In this document: piece by piece, positions 41,541 through 51,699 of the stretch
How the letters are laid out: each line of letters starts with the position of its first letter
How positions within the stretch are numbered: position 1 is the first letter of the stretch
Source of the DNA: Arsenophonus sp046530785
Lineage (GTDB): Bacteria; Pseudomonadota; Gammaproteobacteria; Enterobacterales; Enterobacteriaceae
Assembly (NCBI GenBank): GCA_046530785.1
Contig: JBHEQT010000001.1
Span: 62,001 to 126,000 of the forward strand
Direction: 5' to 3'
Length of the DNA: 64,000 bases
Translations under genes and position numbers: made by a program
The notes under the pieces: generated by a model
Database searches by the model: none
Told to the model about the DNA's origin: nothing
Seen by the model: the letters and a program-made list of their open reading frames with translations, nothing else

Positions 41541-41999
41541 ATGAAAGAACTTATATTCTTTCTTGGTAATGAAAAAGCAACAATAAATTTAGGGAATCGT
41601 TTAGGGAATCTTTGTAATCAAAGATTTATTCTTTATTTGTATGGAGATTTAGGGATTGGGAAAACGACTTTTATCCGCGGTTTTTTACAAGGTTTAGGTT
41701 ATAAAGGATATGTAAAAAGTCCAACTTATACACTAGTTGAACCGTATTTACTGGTTCCTAATCCAGTTTATCATTTTGATTTATATCGTTTAACTAATTC
41801 TGAAGAAGTTGAGTTTATTGGTATTCGTGATTATTTTCATTGGAAGGCTATATGTTTAGTGGAGTGGCCAAAGAAAGGTAAAGGAATTTTACCATGTCCT
41901 GATCTTGAGCTCTATTTCTCTTATAAGAATAACAGAAGACAGGCGCAATTTCTCGCGTTATCAGTATATGGAGAAATATTATTAGAAAAGTTCTCATAA
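41541..41999 (+). CDS. tsaE: t6A synthesis ATPase TsaE
   Basis: TsaE (YjeE) is the ATPase that recycles the TsaB-TsaD complex making N6-threonylcarbamoyl-A37 in ANN-decoding tRNAs. It is essential in most bacteria. The 152-residue protein (E. coli 153) has Walker A GDLGIGKTTF at 35-44, SPTYTLVEPY (switch region), HFDLYRL and the conserved CLVEWP near the C-terminus. ATG 41541 fits the family start. It is now isolated: its usual neighbours nnr and amiB are gone or decayed. Confidence 0.96.
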   Translation: MKELIFFLGNEKATINLGNRLGNLCNQRFILYLYGDLGIGKTTFIRGFLQGLGYKGYVKSPTYTLVEPYLLVPNPVYHFDLYRLTNSEEVEFIGIRDYFHWKAICLVEWPKKGKGILPCPDLELYFSYKNNRRQAQFLALSVYGEILLEKFS

Positions 42000-43330
42000 T
42001 AAGAATCTTAATAATAACAATTCTTTCATAATTAATATAAATAAGCTTAAAATTTATCAGTTTTCTTTTGTTAAAAAGAAAAAATTATTTCTTAGCAAGG
42101 CATTATTTTCTAATAGATAATTTCAATTATTATTTAATATGCCATGTTAAAAGTAATTTGTACAAATAAAAAGTTATTTTTCTTTCCCTATATAGATGAT
42201 CCAAGAGCATTATTCTTCCCTATGAATCTTAATATTTAGTTTAAGATTTTCATCAAATCAATTAGATATCTGAATTTAGATTGTCAATAAAATTTATAAA
42301 TAAAATTTAATTAAATTCTTTCGTTCCAATAAAGTCTGAAAATATTCAGTATCAACGTATTATTATCGAACTTCTAAATTCAATAGTATAAAGTGTTAAT
42401 AGTTAATCAAATAAATCATCAATATTAAAATATTTAATATTAAAAAATCATTTCCCCAAAACTTATGTTTTGTTTATTAGTCTCATGCATTTCAAGAGTT
42501 AATAACTAAAATAATTTAATAAATCTCTATTAATTAATTCATGAATTGAAAAAATAACTAATTACTCTATCTACAAAATCAATCAGTAAATAAAATTTAC
42601 TAAAAATATTTGTTAATTTATCGTAGAAATTAATACTTAAAGATGGTGCTAAAAGATCCAAGTATAATTTAACATAATAATTATTATGAAAATATAACGA
42701 TGAATATTTCTCATAAATTAAAAACTATTCCTACAAGAAAAATTTGATTTTTAAAAAGTAACAATAAACAATAGAAATTATTTTATTTCTATAGTTTATC
42801 GGTCCGTTCGAAAGTAAGTTCGATAAAAGAAATTGATATTTCTTATTTAAATCTATTTAAATGCAACATCTAATAATTTTGAAAAAGTTCTTTTTATTTA
42901 AATTTTTTCAATCGAAAAAATAGTAAATTTAATAATTTTCTTGAACAGAATTAAAAAACTAAATTATTAAGTGATATCTTAAAAATAGAACAATATTTTA
43001 TTCAATCAAGCTGTTTTTATTTTTGCAATTTTTAAAATCTCAATCATTTAAGTTGTATTTGTATTAGTAAAGTGCGGAGAAAATTAAGGAAAATTGCTAA
43101 TATTCATAAATAATAATACGGAACATATTCCCTCTAGAATTGATATAGTTCTGTTCCTCCAGATATTTCATTCATTCTTTGTAAGAATTATTTTTCTTCT
43201 TAAAAACTCTTTTATTTTTTGATAATTATTAAGGAATATTTACAATATATATTCATAGGGAGGATTACTAAAATTATTTTACAAAAGTACTTAATAATTA
43301 ACATCTCCAGAATGTATAGAATCGAATTTG
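42000..43330 (+). pseudogene. amiB: Ghost of N-acetylmuramoyl-L-alanine amidase gene amiB
   Basis: AmiB splits septal peptidoglycan so daughter cells separate. The stretch between tsaE and the mutL ghost is the right place and length for it. VEINT..DGAKDPSII (about 42624-42675) reads as IAIDAGHGGQDPGAI, the first zinc-binding motif, with one shift. LRKIANIHK (43083-43109) matches LQRIGEIHK, then stops, then SSVPPDISFIL (43150-43185) matches RSPDIPSVLVET. The rest is unreadable. Stops and frameshifts show it is dead. Confidence 0.8.
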
Positions 43331-43369
43331 ATGAGGTGCACATTACATATTATTAAAACTAAACTCCTT

Positions 43370-45180
43370 CTTTTCGAAATTAACTAAGAAAATAATTACG
43401 TGAGTAATATTGTTGAATATAAATCATTAGTTGTAAAAAATAATTATAATGGTCTTAATTTTAGACGCTATTTGTATTGATATTGAAATTGAAAATTGTG
43501 ATAAAACTCATCTGTATTTATAACAAATGATATTGGTACATCTCCAAAGAAGATTTCCTTCTAATATTTAGAGAGAGATATTTTTCTAGAAAAACTATAC
43601 TATAGATCTTTTTTATTATGAATATAATACTTAGAAGAGAAAAGTTCCATTCAGTATTTTCTTTTATCTTTTTTTAACATTAATTTCTTACTTTAAGAAA
43701 CAAAAATCTTGGAAAGCTCTGTAACTGGAAGAACACATGAGATAAGTGTTATATTAAAAGAATATCTTTCATCTAACAAAAAAAATTATTGGAGTTCTTT
43801 ATATATTTTTTAGTATATTGGGAGGGAGAGTTCTACTAAATTTTTACGAACAGAAAAAAATAAACTTATCCTATATTTATAAATGATCACGTTAACGTCC
43901 TACTTCTGGTAATATTTTATGAAATATATGCTTAAATTATACTGAAAAACATTAATTTAGAAATTAAAGAGATTGGATAATTAATTCTTATTTTATATAT
44001 AATAGTACTAAAATTCCATATTCTTATGTTAATGGAGCGCATGATTCAACAATCAATTGATCAATAATTTAATTCCTTAATTTTATACTAAATAACACAC
44101 AAAAAATAGAAATTTTCTTATCTTCTTTAATTTAAATATTAATCCTAATATGATTGTGATGTCAATGTTTATCTAAAAAAAACAAAAAACCTGCTTTATC
44201 AAACAAATTTGATTAATTATTTTTTTATATATTATTCTCTTATATAAGAGAATTAAAGTAATAAAAAGTAAAAATAATTTAATCAAAATACTGTCAATTT
44301 AAACTAGGATACTTTTTACTGTTTAGTATTGGCAAATTTCTTAATTTCTAGTGAAAGGATTTTCTCAGATAATTTAATAGAATATCTAATTATATAGAAA
44401 GTAGAGGTAAATAGAAAATGAAGAGAAAATATTTAAATTTTCAATTTAAAACTACATCATCTTTTCTATAAATAATTGAAAATAAGTAAAATTATAATAG
44501 AATTAAGGATGAGAGATTTTCAATAATCGATTAAGTTTTAAACTTATAGAAACAAAAAATCAATTTTTCAATAGAAAATACTTTAAAGATGAAAGTCTAA
44601 AAAATCTATTTTGTTTAAAACAACAAAATAAAATTATACATTTGGTAAAAATATTAATAATTTATTCTAAAAATTTGCATTTATTAAATTATCATTTAGA
44701 GTTAGATTTGTTATAATTATTGGAAATTTGAGCGATATCTAAAATAGATTCCAATTTATTCCTACGGATAAAGGATTAAAATCTCAACCATTTCACTACT
44801 TATACTAATAAAGATAAATTAAGAGAAAAAATTGAAAATTTTATTAAAAAAAAGGTATTATTTAAGTATATAAGATTTTAATGTTAGGCATTTTTTATGT
44901 GAAATATTAGCATTAGTAGTATATCTTATCCATTAAGATCTAAAAATCTAGTTGAATCATTTTTAAGTCTATTAATTTTTTTTAAAATTACTTCTTTTAA
45001 ATGAAAAAATAATAGTTGTTTAATTAGCAAATTATTTAATAAAATGAAAAACTATGGATATTTGAATGAAGAAGGTAAAGAAGAGTTATTAAGTTAATCT
45101 TGAGTGGGAGGGGATTGCCATAAATTATTTAAAGGATTATCGAAAAATTACTACAAATAATTAATTTAAAATTAATAATA
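43370..45180 (+). pseudogene. mutL: Ghost of DNA mismatch repair gene mutL
   Basis: MutL links MutS to MutH and UvrD in mismatch repair. NIVEYKSLVVKNNYNGL (43406-43456) matches EVVERPASVVKELVENSL. LDAICIDIEIENCDKTHLYL matches [22 protein letters not shown], and NDIGTSPKKISF matches DNGCGIKKDEL, the GHKL ATP-binding signature with its key residues changed. Further on, QKSWKAL matches QEAWQAY. FSILGGR followed after a shift by TKFLRTEKN (about 43838-43862) matches FYNTPARRKFLRTEKTE. Stops and shifts separate all blocks. The C-terminal half is not readable. Position between amiB and miaA is that of E. coli. Confidence 0.9.
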
Positions 45181-45194
45181 ACATTTTTAAGTTT

Positions 45195-46136
45195 ATGACT
45201 AAACAAATTTTTCAATATAAGCCAAAAGCGATTTTTATAATGGGTCCAACGTCGTCAGGAAAAACAGAATTGGCAATAGAATTACGTAAAAAATTACCAG
45301 TTGAAATAATCAGTGTAGATTCTGTTTTAATTTATCGAGGTATGGATATAGGAACATCGAAACCAACAACGAAAGAGCAAGAAAATGCTCCTCATAGATT
45401 AATTGATATTTCTGATCCTTCAGAGTTTTATTCTGTAGCAAAATTTCGACGTGATGCTTTATTAGAAATGAAAAAAATTGTTAGATTAGACCGTATTCCC
45501 TTACTCGTTGGAGGGACTATACTATATTTTAAAGCATTGTTAGATGGGCTGTCATCCTTACCTTCAGCGAATATTACAATTCGAACAGAAATTGTAACAC
45601 AAGCAAAGAAATTTGGTTGGGATGTAATTTATAAACGCTTAAAAGCTATTGATCCTATATCAGCAAATAGAATTCATCCTAATGATTTCCAACGATTATC
45701 TCGTGCCTTAGAGGTTTTTTTAATTTCTGGAAAGACCTTAACAGAATTAACTAAAATTAAAGAAATGCAATTACCTTATAATGTGTTACAGTTTGTAACT
45801 TTACCACAAAATCGTAAAATTCTCCATCAACGTATAGAGAAGCGTTTTCTAAAAATATTGAATTCTGGTTTCGAGAATGAAGTTAGGACTCTTTATACAA
45901 GAGGGGATCTGCATAAGAATTTACCTGCTATTCGTTCTGTTGGTTATCGTCAGATGTGGTCATATTTATCTGATGAAATCAGCTATAATGAAATGGTTTA
46001 TCGTAGTATATGTGTAACACGTCAATTGGCTAAACGTCAAATTACATGGTTAAAAAAATGGAAAAATGTGCATAGACTCAATAGCGATGATATTAAGAGA
46101 TCTCTTAACACAATATTGAATGTTATTAGTACATAA
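45195..46136 (+). CDS. miaA: tRNA dimethylallyltransferase MiaA
   Basis: MiaA adds a dimethylallyl group to A37 of tRNAs reading UNN codons, the first step of ms2i6A. The 313-residue protein (E. coli 316) shows the P-loop GPTSSGKTEL at 17-26, DSVLIYRGMDIGTSKPT (substrate loop; the family usually has DSALIYRGMDIGTAKP), HRLIDISDPSEFYSVAKFRRDA, VGGTILYFKALLDGL, and RSVGYRQMWSYL and TRQLAKRQITWL near the C-terminus. ATG 45195 fits the family start. It follows the mutL ghost directly and precedes hfq by about 105 bases, as in the ancestral superoperon. Confidence 0.97.
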   Translation: MTKQIFQYKPKAIFIMGPTSSGKTELAIELRKKLPVEIISVDSVLIYRGMDIGTSKPTTKEQENAPHRLIDISDPSEFYSVAKFRRDALLEMKKIVRLDRIPLLVGGTILYFKALLDGLSSLPSANITIRTEIVTQAKKFGWDVIYKRLKAIDPISANRIHPNDFQRLSRALEVFLISGKTLTELTKIKEMQLPYNVLQFVTLPQNRKILHQRIEKRFLKILNSGFENEVRTLYTRGDLHKNLPAIRSVGYRQMWSYLSDEISYNEMVYRSICVTRQLAKRQITWLKKWKNVHRLNSDDIKRSLNTILNVIST

Positions 46137-46166
46137 TTTGCTATTTATCTTTAAATTAATAGCAAA
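46137..46166 (+). terminator. Possible terminator between miaA and hfq
   Basis: TTTGCTATT (46137-46145) pairs with AATAGCAAA (46158-46166) across a 12-base loop, right after the miaA stop, with a loose T-rich tract beyond (GATTTAATTTTT). It could end or attenuate miaA transcription ahead of hfq. Confidence 0.45.
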
Positions 46167-46242
46167 GATTTAATTTTTAAATAATTAAATTTTTAAATTA
46201 TAAAGTGTTTAATTAAAAATAACAAAATAAGGAAAATAGAGA

Positions 46243-46542
46243 ATGGCTAAGGGGCAATCTTTACAAGATCCGTTCCTAAACGCGTTACGTCGTGAAAGGG
46301 TTCCGGTTTCTATTTATTTAGTCAATGGCATCAAATTACAAGGTCAAATTGAATCATTTGATCAATTTGTTATTTTACTGAAAAATACGGTAAATCAAAT
46401 GGTTTATAAGCATGCTATTTCTACTGTAGTACCTTCTCGTCCTATATCTCATCATAGTAATCAAGGAGTAGGTAATACAACTATTGGTAATTACAATACA
46501 GGTAATCTATCACTTCCACAGGATAGTAATATGACAGAATAA
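46243..46542 (+). CDS. hfq: RNA chaperone Hfq
   Basis: Hfq is the hexameric Sm-like protein that pairs small RNAs with mRNAs. The 99 residues (E. coli 102) include the full Sm fold: QSLQDPFLNALRRERVPV (proximal face; Gln8 present, rim arginines RRER at 16-19), LVNGIKLQGQIESFDQFVILL (Sm1), and the signature YKHAIS at 55-60 (Sm2). The tail is Asn/Gly-rich, as in other enterics. GGA precedes the ATG at about 10 bases. Its downstream partner hflX is a ghost, so hfq now stands almost alone after miaA. Retention implies that some small-RNA control survives. Confidence 0.97.
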   Translation: MAKGQSLQDPFLNALRRERVPVSIYLVNGIKLQGQIESFDQFVILLKNTVNQMVYKHAISTVVPSRPISHHSNQGVGNTTIGNYNTGNLSLPQDSNMTE

Positions 46543-46867
46543 TTTAATTAATTATCTAAATAAATAAAGATAAATGGGAATTTACCTGTATATTATTTTT
46601 TTAATATTTTTAAAACCCTAAAAAAGGAGAGTTATGGTTTTGTTTTATAGATATAAAAGTAGGGAAATTTAGTATTCTTTTTTTAGATATATTTCAAAGT
46701 AAATTAAAAGTATTTGAACACTATTTCATTAAAAGTAAACTTAACTATATATATAATAAGTAAAATAATTATAGATAATTGTAAATTATCGAGAAAAATA
46801 TTTCTATAAAGATAAACAGAAAATCCTAGAAAATTTTAAAGTGATTATAGTAATATATTTTTAATTA

Positions 46868-46916
46868 TACTTCTTAAGATTTCTTCTATAGTAAAAGGAA
46901 GAAATCTTAAGAAGTA
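46868..46916. repeat. 19-bp perfect inverted repeat within the hflX ghost
   Basis: Arms 46868-46886 and 46898-46916 (TACTTCTTAAGATTTCTTC and its complement) pair without mismatch across an 11-base loop. The region lies inside the ghost of hflX, where no such structure is expected in the intact gene. Confidence 0.7.
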
Positions 46917-47688
46917 ATAGCAATGTCATTTATTAGTCATGATTCTTTAAATTTTAAGTTATTATATGCTTATATGTATATATTAAGTTAATTTCGAACT
47001 TAAAGTAATTTACTTAAAGTACATTTCTATTCGCTTTTTAAATTATTAATTCTTTTGAAGAAAAGGACTAAATCCAAAATTAAGTAAATTTGAAAAGATG
47101 AAAAGTTAAGAAGATAAGCAAAAACTAAAAAGGATATTTTCAATGCATATTCTTCTAAGTTTAAAGTAATGAAGGTAAATCCTAGTCTATTTAATTAGAT
47201 GATAAAATATAATGATATAGAAGATATTAAAGAAATAACTATTATGTAATAATATAGATTTTATTAGAAATATTTCCTCATGATTTTATATTTCAGTATT
47301 TAAGTAACGTTGTAGGGAAATACCTAAAACTAGTTTTACTATTAAATGTTATCTATCTCCTGGATGAAATTTTATGTAAAAATATTTAAACAGTTAAAAG
47401 TCAATTCAACAAAATCTAGAAAATAAAATTCTAATGCTATTAATTATAAATAAAATCGATATTTTGAATGAATTTATTCAGTATTGATCCATTAAGGATC
47501 ATAAATATCCCTATTTTAATTTTAGTCATTATCTCAAACAGATTAAGGAATTTTATTAGTATTAAATATTCAATATAGAATATTTTTTCTATAATCATAA
47601 ATTATGAATTTTGGGAGGGAGCTCTTTAAGAGAGCTATTTATAGTAAGTTTTATCAACTTAATAAGGTAATAAAAATATGAAAATATA

Positions 47689-47729
47689 AAATAATAAAAC
47701 TTTTATTTTAAATAAAAGTTTTATTATTT
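47689..47729. repeat. 20-bp perfect inverted repeat upstream of hflK
   Basis: Arms 47689-47708 and 47710-47729 (core AAATAATAAAACTTTTATTT) are exact complements with a single central base. It lies about 145 bases before hflK, so it could be a terminator for readthrough from hfq or simply a recent palindrome. Confidence 0.65.
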
Positions 47730-47813
47730 GGCAAAAATTTATAAGCAAAAAATCTTTTATTGATTACATCGTTAATTCAAAACATTAAATGTGATTAATA
47801 ATTTGAATAAGCT

Positions 47814-47837
47814 TAAGAGTAAATTATTTTACTCTTA
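47814..47837 (+). terminator. Hairpin just upstream of hflK
   Basis: TAAGAGTAAA and TTTACTCTTA form a 10-bp stem around TTAT, 37 bases before the hflK start. There is no long T-tract, so it may be the worn terminator of hflX or part of the hflK leader. Confidence 0.4.
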
Positions 47838-47873
47838 GTTCTAAAAATAAATCATAATGAATGGAGCTATAAC

Positions 47874-49085
47874 ATGGCGTGGAATCAATCCGATAATAAG
47901 GGACAGAACCGCGAACCGTGGGGAAGTAGAAATAACAGTAATTCTGACACTAATAAAAGCAATAGAGAAAAGGGGATAAGTAATTTTAACGATCTTTTTC
48001 ATCAGTTAAGTCGAAAATTTTTTTCTTTAGGCGGGAATAATAAAAACAGAAATGGTTCGAATAATCAAAATAGTATGAATATAAACGTTCGTTTTATCGC
48101 ATTTTTTATTGCAGCGATTATTGTTGTTTGGGCTGCAAGTGGTTTTTATACGATAAAAGAAAGTGATCGTGGAGTTGTTTTACGTTTTGGTAAATATAGT
48201 CATATTGTTCAACCAGGTTTAAATTGGAAGATGAATTTTATTGAAAAAGTCATTTCTGTTAACGTTGAAACTATACGTGAACAAATAACTAATGGGATGA
48301 TGTTAACTTCTGATGAAAATGTTATTCAAGTAGAAATGAATGTCCAATATCGAGTAATAGATTCAGCTCAATATTTATTTAATGTAAGTAATCCAGATAA
48401 CAGCTTACGTCAGGCAATAGATAGCGCAGTGCGTGGAATTATTGGTCAATCAGAAATGGAAAATGTGTTGACAACGAAACGAGCTTTTGTCCGTGATGAA
48501 ACACAAAAAGAGTTAGAAAGTACAATAAAACCTTATGACATGGGTATAACAATATTAGATGTTAATTTCCAAGCTGCTCGTCCACCGGAAGCGGTTAAAG
48601 TTGCATTTGATGATGTTATTGCAGCACGAGAAGAAGAACAAAAGAGCATTCGTGAAGCTCAAGCTTATCGTAATGGAGTTTTACCGTTAGCAAAAGGTAA
48701 TGCACAGAAATTAATTGAAGAAGCAAAAGCTTATAAATCAAGTATTCTTTTGAGAGCTGAAGGGGAAGTAGCAAGTTTTACTAAAATATTATCGGAATAT
48801 CAAATTTCTCCTAAGATTACTCGTGATCGTTTATATATTGAGACAATGGAACGAATATTAGGTAATACGCGTAAGGTCGTTGTTAACGAAAAAAGCAATA
48901 GTATGTTAGTATTATCTTTAGAAGAAATTTTACGAAATGGGAAAAAAAATAAAACAATCGATGTACAGAAACCTAATAAAGATATTCAACAAAAAGATAT
49001 TTCTAGTGAAAAACCTTACTCATATAGTTATGGTGCTAGAGATAATGCTCGAGGTAGTAATACAACTCGTACAGGAAGACAATAA
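47874..49085 (+). CDS. hflK: FtsH modulator HflK (SPFH protein)
   Basis: HflK with HflC forms the large periplasmic SPFH cage around the FtsH protease and tunes its activity on membrane proteins. The 403 residues (E. coli 419) comprise an Asn/Gly-rich cytoplasmic head at 1-70, one membrane span at about 74-94 (FIAFFIAAIIVVWAASGFY), the SPFH domain (ESDRGVVLRFGKYSHIVQPGLNW, then MMLTSDENVIQVEMNVQYRV) and a long helical part (AREEEQKSIREAQAYRNGVLP, LIEEAKAYK). A GGAGC ribosome site precedes ATG 47874. The hflC gene follows after two bases. No defect is seen. Confidence 0.97.
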   Translation: MAWNQSDNKGQNREPWGSRNNSNSDTNKSNREKGISNFNDLFHQLSRKFFSLGGNNKNRNGSNNQNSMNINVRFIAFFIAAIIVVWAASGFYTIKESDRGVVLRFGKYSHIVQPGLNWKMNFIEKVISVNVETIREQITNGMMLTSDENVIQVEMNVQYRVIDSAQYLFNVSNPDNSLRQAIDSAVRGIIGQSEMENVLTTKRAFVRDETQKELESTIKPYDMGITILDVNFQAARPPEAVKVAFDDVIAAREEEQKSIREAQAYRNGVLPLAKGNAQKLIEEAKAYKSSILLRAEGEVASFTKILSEYQISPKITRDRLYIETMERILGNTRKVVVNEKSNSMLVLSLEEILRNGKKNKTIDVQKPNKDIQQKDISSEKPYSYSYGARDNARGSNTTRTGRQ

Positions 49086-49087
49086 TT

Positions 49088-50113
49088 ATGCGTAAATCAT
49101 TGATTGTTATTATTGTTTCTCTATTAGTTGTGTTATATATATCAATTTTTACAGTCCAAGAAACAGAAAGAGGTATTATTCTAAGGTTTGGTAGAGTTGT
49201 ACGAGATAATGAAAACAAAACTATCATTTATGAACCAGGTTTACATTTTAAAATACCATTTATTGAAATGGTAAAAATGCTGGATGCGCGTATTCAGACA
49301 TTAGATATTCAAGCAGATCGTTATTTAACTAGAGAAAATAAAGATTTGATGGTTGATTCTTATTTAAAATGGAGGATTATTAATTTTAGTCGTTACTATG
49401 TTGCGACCAGCGGAGGTAATCCTTATCAAGCTGAAACTTTACTAAAACGTAAATTTAGCGATCGTTTGCGTTCAGAGTTTGGACGTTTAAATGTGAAAGA
49501 TGTTATTACAGATTCTCGTGGGAGATTAACTGTTGATGTACGTGATGCACTCAATAAAGGTTCCATGTCAGATATTAAAGAGATAAAAGAAGGTGATGAT
49601 ACTGTTGCTTCAATAACATCACGTTTTGATAAACAGATTAGAAATGATTTTTCAGTTGTTAATCCAAACAGCATGGGTGCATTAGGGGTTGAAGTTGTTG
49701 ATGTTCGTATTAAACGAATTGAATTACCAAGTGAAGTTTCGGAAGCAATATATCAGCGTATGCGCGCTGATAGAGAAGCTGTAGCACGTCAGCATCGTTC
49801 AAAAGGTCAGGAAGAAGCAATGAAGATCCGAGCAGCAGCAGATAAAACAGTAACCGAAACATTGGCAGAAGCGGAGCGAACTGCGCTGAAATTACATGGT
49901 GAAGGAGATGCGATGGCAACTAAAGTATTTGCTGAAGCATTTAATCAAGACCCTGAGTTTTATGTTTTCATTCGTACTTTACGAGCATATGAGAAGAGTT
50001 TCAGTAAAGATAATAATAGTGTAATGGTATTAAGCCCAGATATGGATTTTTTTCGCTATATGAAAATACAAAATAAAAAAGAGAGGTACATTAATCCATT
50101 TAAAGATAAATGA
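49088..50113 (+). CDS. hflC: FtsH modulator HflC (SPFH protein)
   Basis: HflC is the partner of HflK in the FtsH-HflKC complex. The 341-residue protein (E. coli 334) has an N-terminal membrane anchor at about 3-22 (KSLIVIIVSLLVVLYISIFTV). An SPFH domain follows (ETERGIILRFGRVV, EPGLHFKIPFIEMVKMLDARIQTLD, KDLMVDSYLKWRI), then a coiled-coil region rich in Ala/Glu (RQHRSKGQEEAMKIRAAADKTV, ETLAEAERTALKLHGEGDA). ATG 49088 lies two bases past the hflK stop. A strong terminator follows, so hflKC forms its own unit. Confidence 0.97.
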   Translation: MRKSLIVIIVSLLVVLYISIFTVQETERGIILRFGRVVRDNENKTIIYEPGLHFKIPFIEMVKMLDARIQTLDIQADRYLTRENKDLMVDSYLKWRIINFSRYYVATSGGNPYQAETLLKRKFSDRLRSEFGRLNVKDVITDSRGRLTVDVRDALNKGSMSDIKEIKEGDDTVASITSRFDKQIRNDFSVVNPNSMGALGVEVVDVRIKRIELPSEVSEAIYQRMRADREAVARQHRSKGQEEAMKIRAAADKTVTETLAEAERTALKLHGEGDAMATKVFAEAFNQDPEFYVFIRTLRAYEKSFSKDNNSVMVLSPDMDFFRYMKIQNKKERYINPFKDK

Positions 50114-50137
50114 AATGATTAAAAAATAATTATAAAT

Positions 50138-50158
50138 AAGCCCGTATTAAGCGGGCTT
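50138..50158 (+). terminator. Intrinsic terminator after hflC
   Basis: AAGCCCG and CGGGCTT make a 7-bp GC-rich stem around TATTAAG, 25 bases past the hflC stop, followed by TAATATCTT. It is the strongest terminator hairpin in the window and separates hflKC from purA. The yjeT gene found here in E. coli is absent. Confidence 0.75.
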
Positions 50159-50265
50159 TAATATCTTAACATTTTTATAAAAAAGATGTTGAATTATAAA
50201 AATTTCTAGCATCATAATAATTAAAATATTAAATCCTTTTTTTGAAATATAGAGTGAATTTTGAA

Positions 50266-51564
50266 ATGGGTAAAAACGTTGTTATATTAGGAACTCAGTG
50301 GGGTGACGAAGGTAAAGGTAAAATAGTTGATTTACTAACTAAACGTGCTAAGTATGTAGTTCGTTATCAAGGTGGTCATAATGCTGGTCATACTCTTATA
50401 GTAAACTCTGAAAAAACTATTCTCCATATTATTCCATCAGGTATTTTTCGTGAAAATGTCATAAGTGTCATTGGTAATGGTGTAGTGTTATCGCTTGATG
50501 CATTATTGGATGAATTAAAAAAATTGGAAGCACGGGGAGTGCCAGTTCGTGAACGTCTTAAAATTTCGGCAGTGTGTCCGTTAATCTTACCATATCATTC
50601 TGCTTTAGACAACGCACGTGAAAAAGCTTTAGGCAAAAAAGCAATAGGAACAACTGGACGAGGAATTGGTCCAGCTTATGAAGATAAAATTGCCCGTCGT
50701 GGATTACGTATCTCTGATTTATTTAATAAAAAAACATTTTCGCTAAAACTTAAAGAAATTATTGATTATCATAATTTTCAATTAGTAAATTACTATAAAG
50801 TACCTCCAATTAATTACCAAAAAACATTAGATGACATTATGGTTATTTCTGATATTTTTACACCAATGACCGTTGATGTCGCTGATTTATTATATAAATC
50901 AGTTCAAAAAGGAGAATTAGTAATCTATGAGGGGGCACAGGGATCATTGCTGGATATTGATCATGGTACTTATCCTTATGTAACTTCATCAAACACAACA
51001 GCAGGTGGTGTTTCTATTGGCTCTGGATTAGGTCCACGCTATATTGATTATGTTTTAGGAATATTGAAATCTTATTCTACTCGTGTTGGTGGTGGTCCTT
51101 TTCCAACAGAACTATCAGATAAAATAGGAGAACACTTTTTTCAAAAGGGAGTAGAATTTGGTGCAACAACAGGTCGTTGTCGTCGTACTGGTTGGCTAGA
51201 TATTGTTGCTATTAATCGAGTAGTTCAAATTAATTCTCTTTCTGGTTTTTGTTTAACAAAGTTAGATGTATTAGACGGTTTAGATGAAGTGAAACTTTGT
51301 GTTGCTTATCGTAAACCAGATGGTAGTGAATTGAGAATAACGCCATTATCAGAAGAGGAATGGGAAAATTTAGAACCGATATACGAAACTTTACCAGGAT
51401 GGAATGAATGTACTTTTGGAGTAAAACAGTATAATCAACTACCTAAAGCAGCAATTAATTATATTAAACGGATTGAAGAATTAACCGGAATTCCAATAGA
51501 TATTATTTCAACTGGACCCGATCGCGCCGAAACAATAATATTGTTAGATCCTTTTGATGCATAA
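50266..51564 (+). CDS. purA: Adenylosuccinate synthetase PurA
   Basis: PurA joins IMP and aspartate using GTP, the first committed step to AMP. The 432 residues equal the E. coli length. GTQWGDEGKGK at 9-19 holds the catalytic aspartate, and GGHNAGHT the catalytic histidine (residue 42). IGTTGRGIGPAYEDK, EGAQGSLLDIDHGTYP and SSNTTAGG are intact, as are STRVGGGPFPTE, TKLDVLDG and STGPDR. One oddity: in the aspartate-binding loop TTGRRRRTG the second arginine is cysteine (residue 305, Arg304 in numbering without Met). I start it at ATG 50266; an in-frame start at 50242 adds residues absent from the family. It is likely functional. Confidence 0.96.
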   Translation: MGKNVVILGTQWGDEGKGKIVDLLTKRAKYVVRYQGGHNAGHTLIVNSEKTILHIIPSGIFRENVISVIGNGVVLSLDALLDELKKLEARGVPVRERLKISAVCPLILPYHSALDNAREKALGKKAIGTTGRGIGPAYEDKIARRGLRISDLFNKKTFSLKLKEIIDYHNFQLVNYYKVPPINYQKTLDDIMVISDIFTPMTVDVADLLYKSVQKGELVIYEGAQGSLLDIDHGTYPYVTSSNTTAGGVSIGSGLGPRYIDYVLGILKSYSTRVGGGPFPTELSDKIGEHFFQKGVEFGATTGRCRRTGWLDIVAINRVVQINSLSGFCLTKLDVLDGLDEVKLCVAYRKPDGSELRITPLSEEEWENLEPIYETLPGWNECTFGVKQYNQLPKAAINYIKRIEELTGIPIDIISTGPDRAETIILLDPFDA

Positions 51565-51699
51565 TAATTATATCATTAAACAGCATCTCTCATTGAGCGA
51601 GGTTTAAATCTTCAAGCGTTATTTTTATATTAAGTAATTAAATACTATTTAATATAATAGTAATTTGCATTTGTAAATAATAATTAAATGAGTTAATTA

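Larger units (their letters stand above)
46634..47770 (+). pseudogene. hflX: Ghost of ribosome-rescue GTPase gene hflX
   Basis: HflX is a GTPase that splits stalled ribosomes. Between hfq and hflK the decayed reading begins at ATG 46634 and gives FYRYKSREI then IYFKVN, matching FDRYDAGEQA and HIYFTQDK. Further on, IDFIRNIS (47260-47280) matches VGFIRHLP. LLIINKIDILNEFIQ (47436-47480) matches LLVMNKIDMLEDFEP, with the G4 motif NKID intact in a dead gene. Stops separate the blocks, and the distance between start and NKID is about 140 bases shorter than in the intact gene. The location is that of E. coli hfq-hflX-hflK-hflC. Confidence 0.88.
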
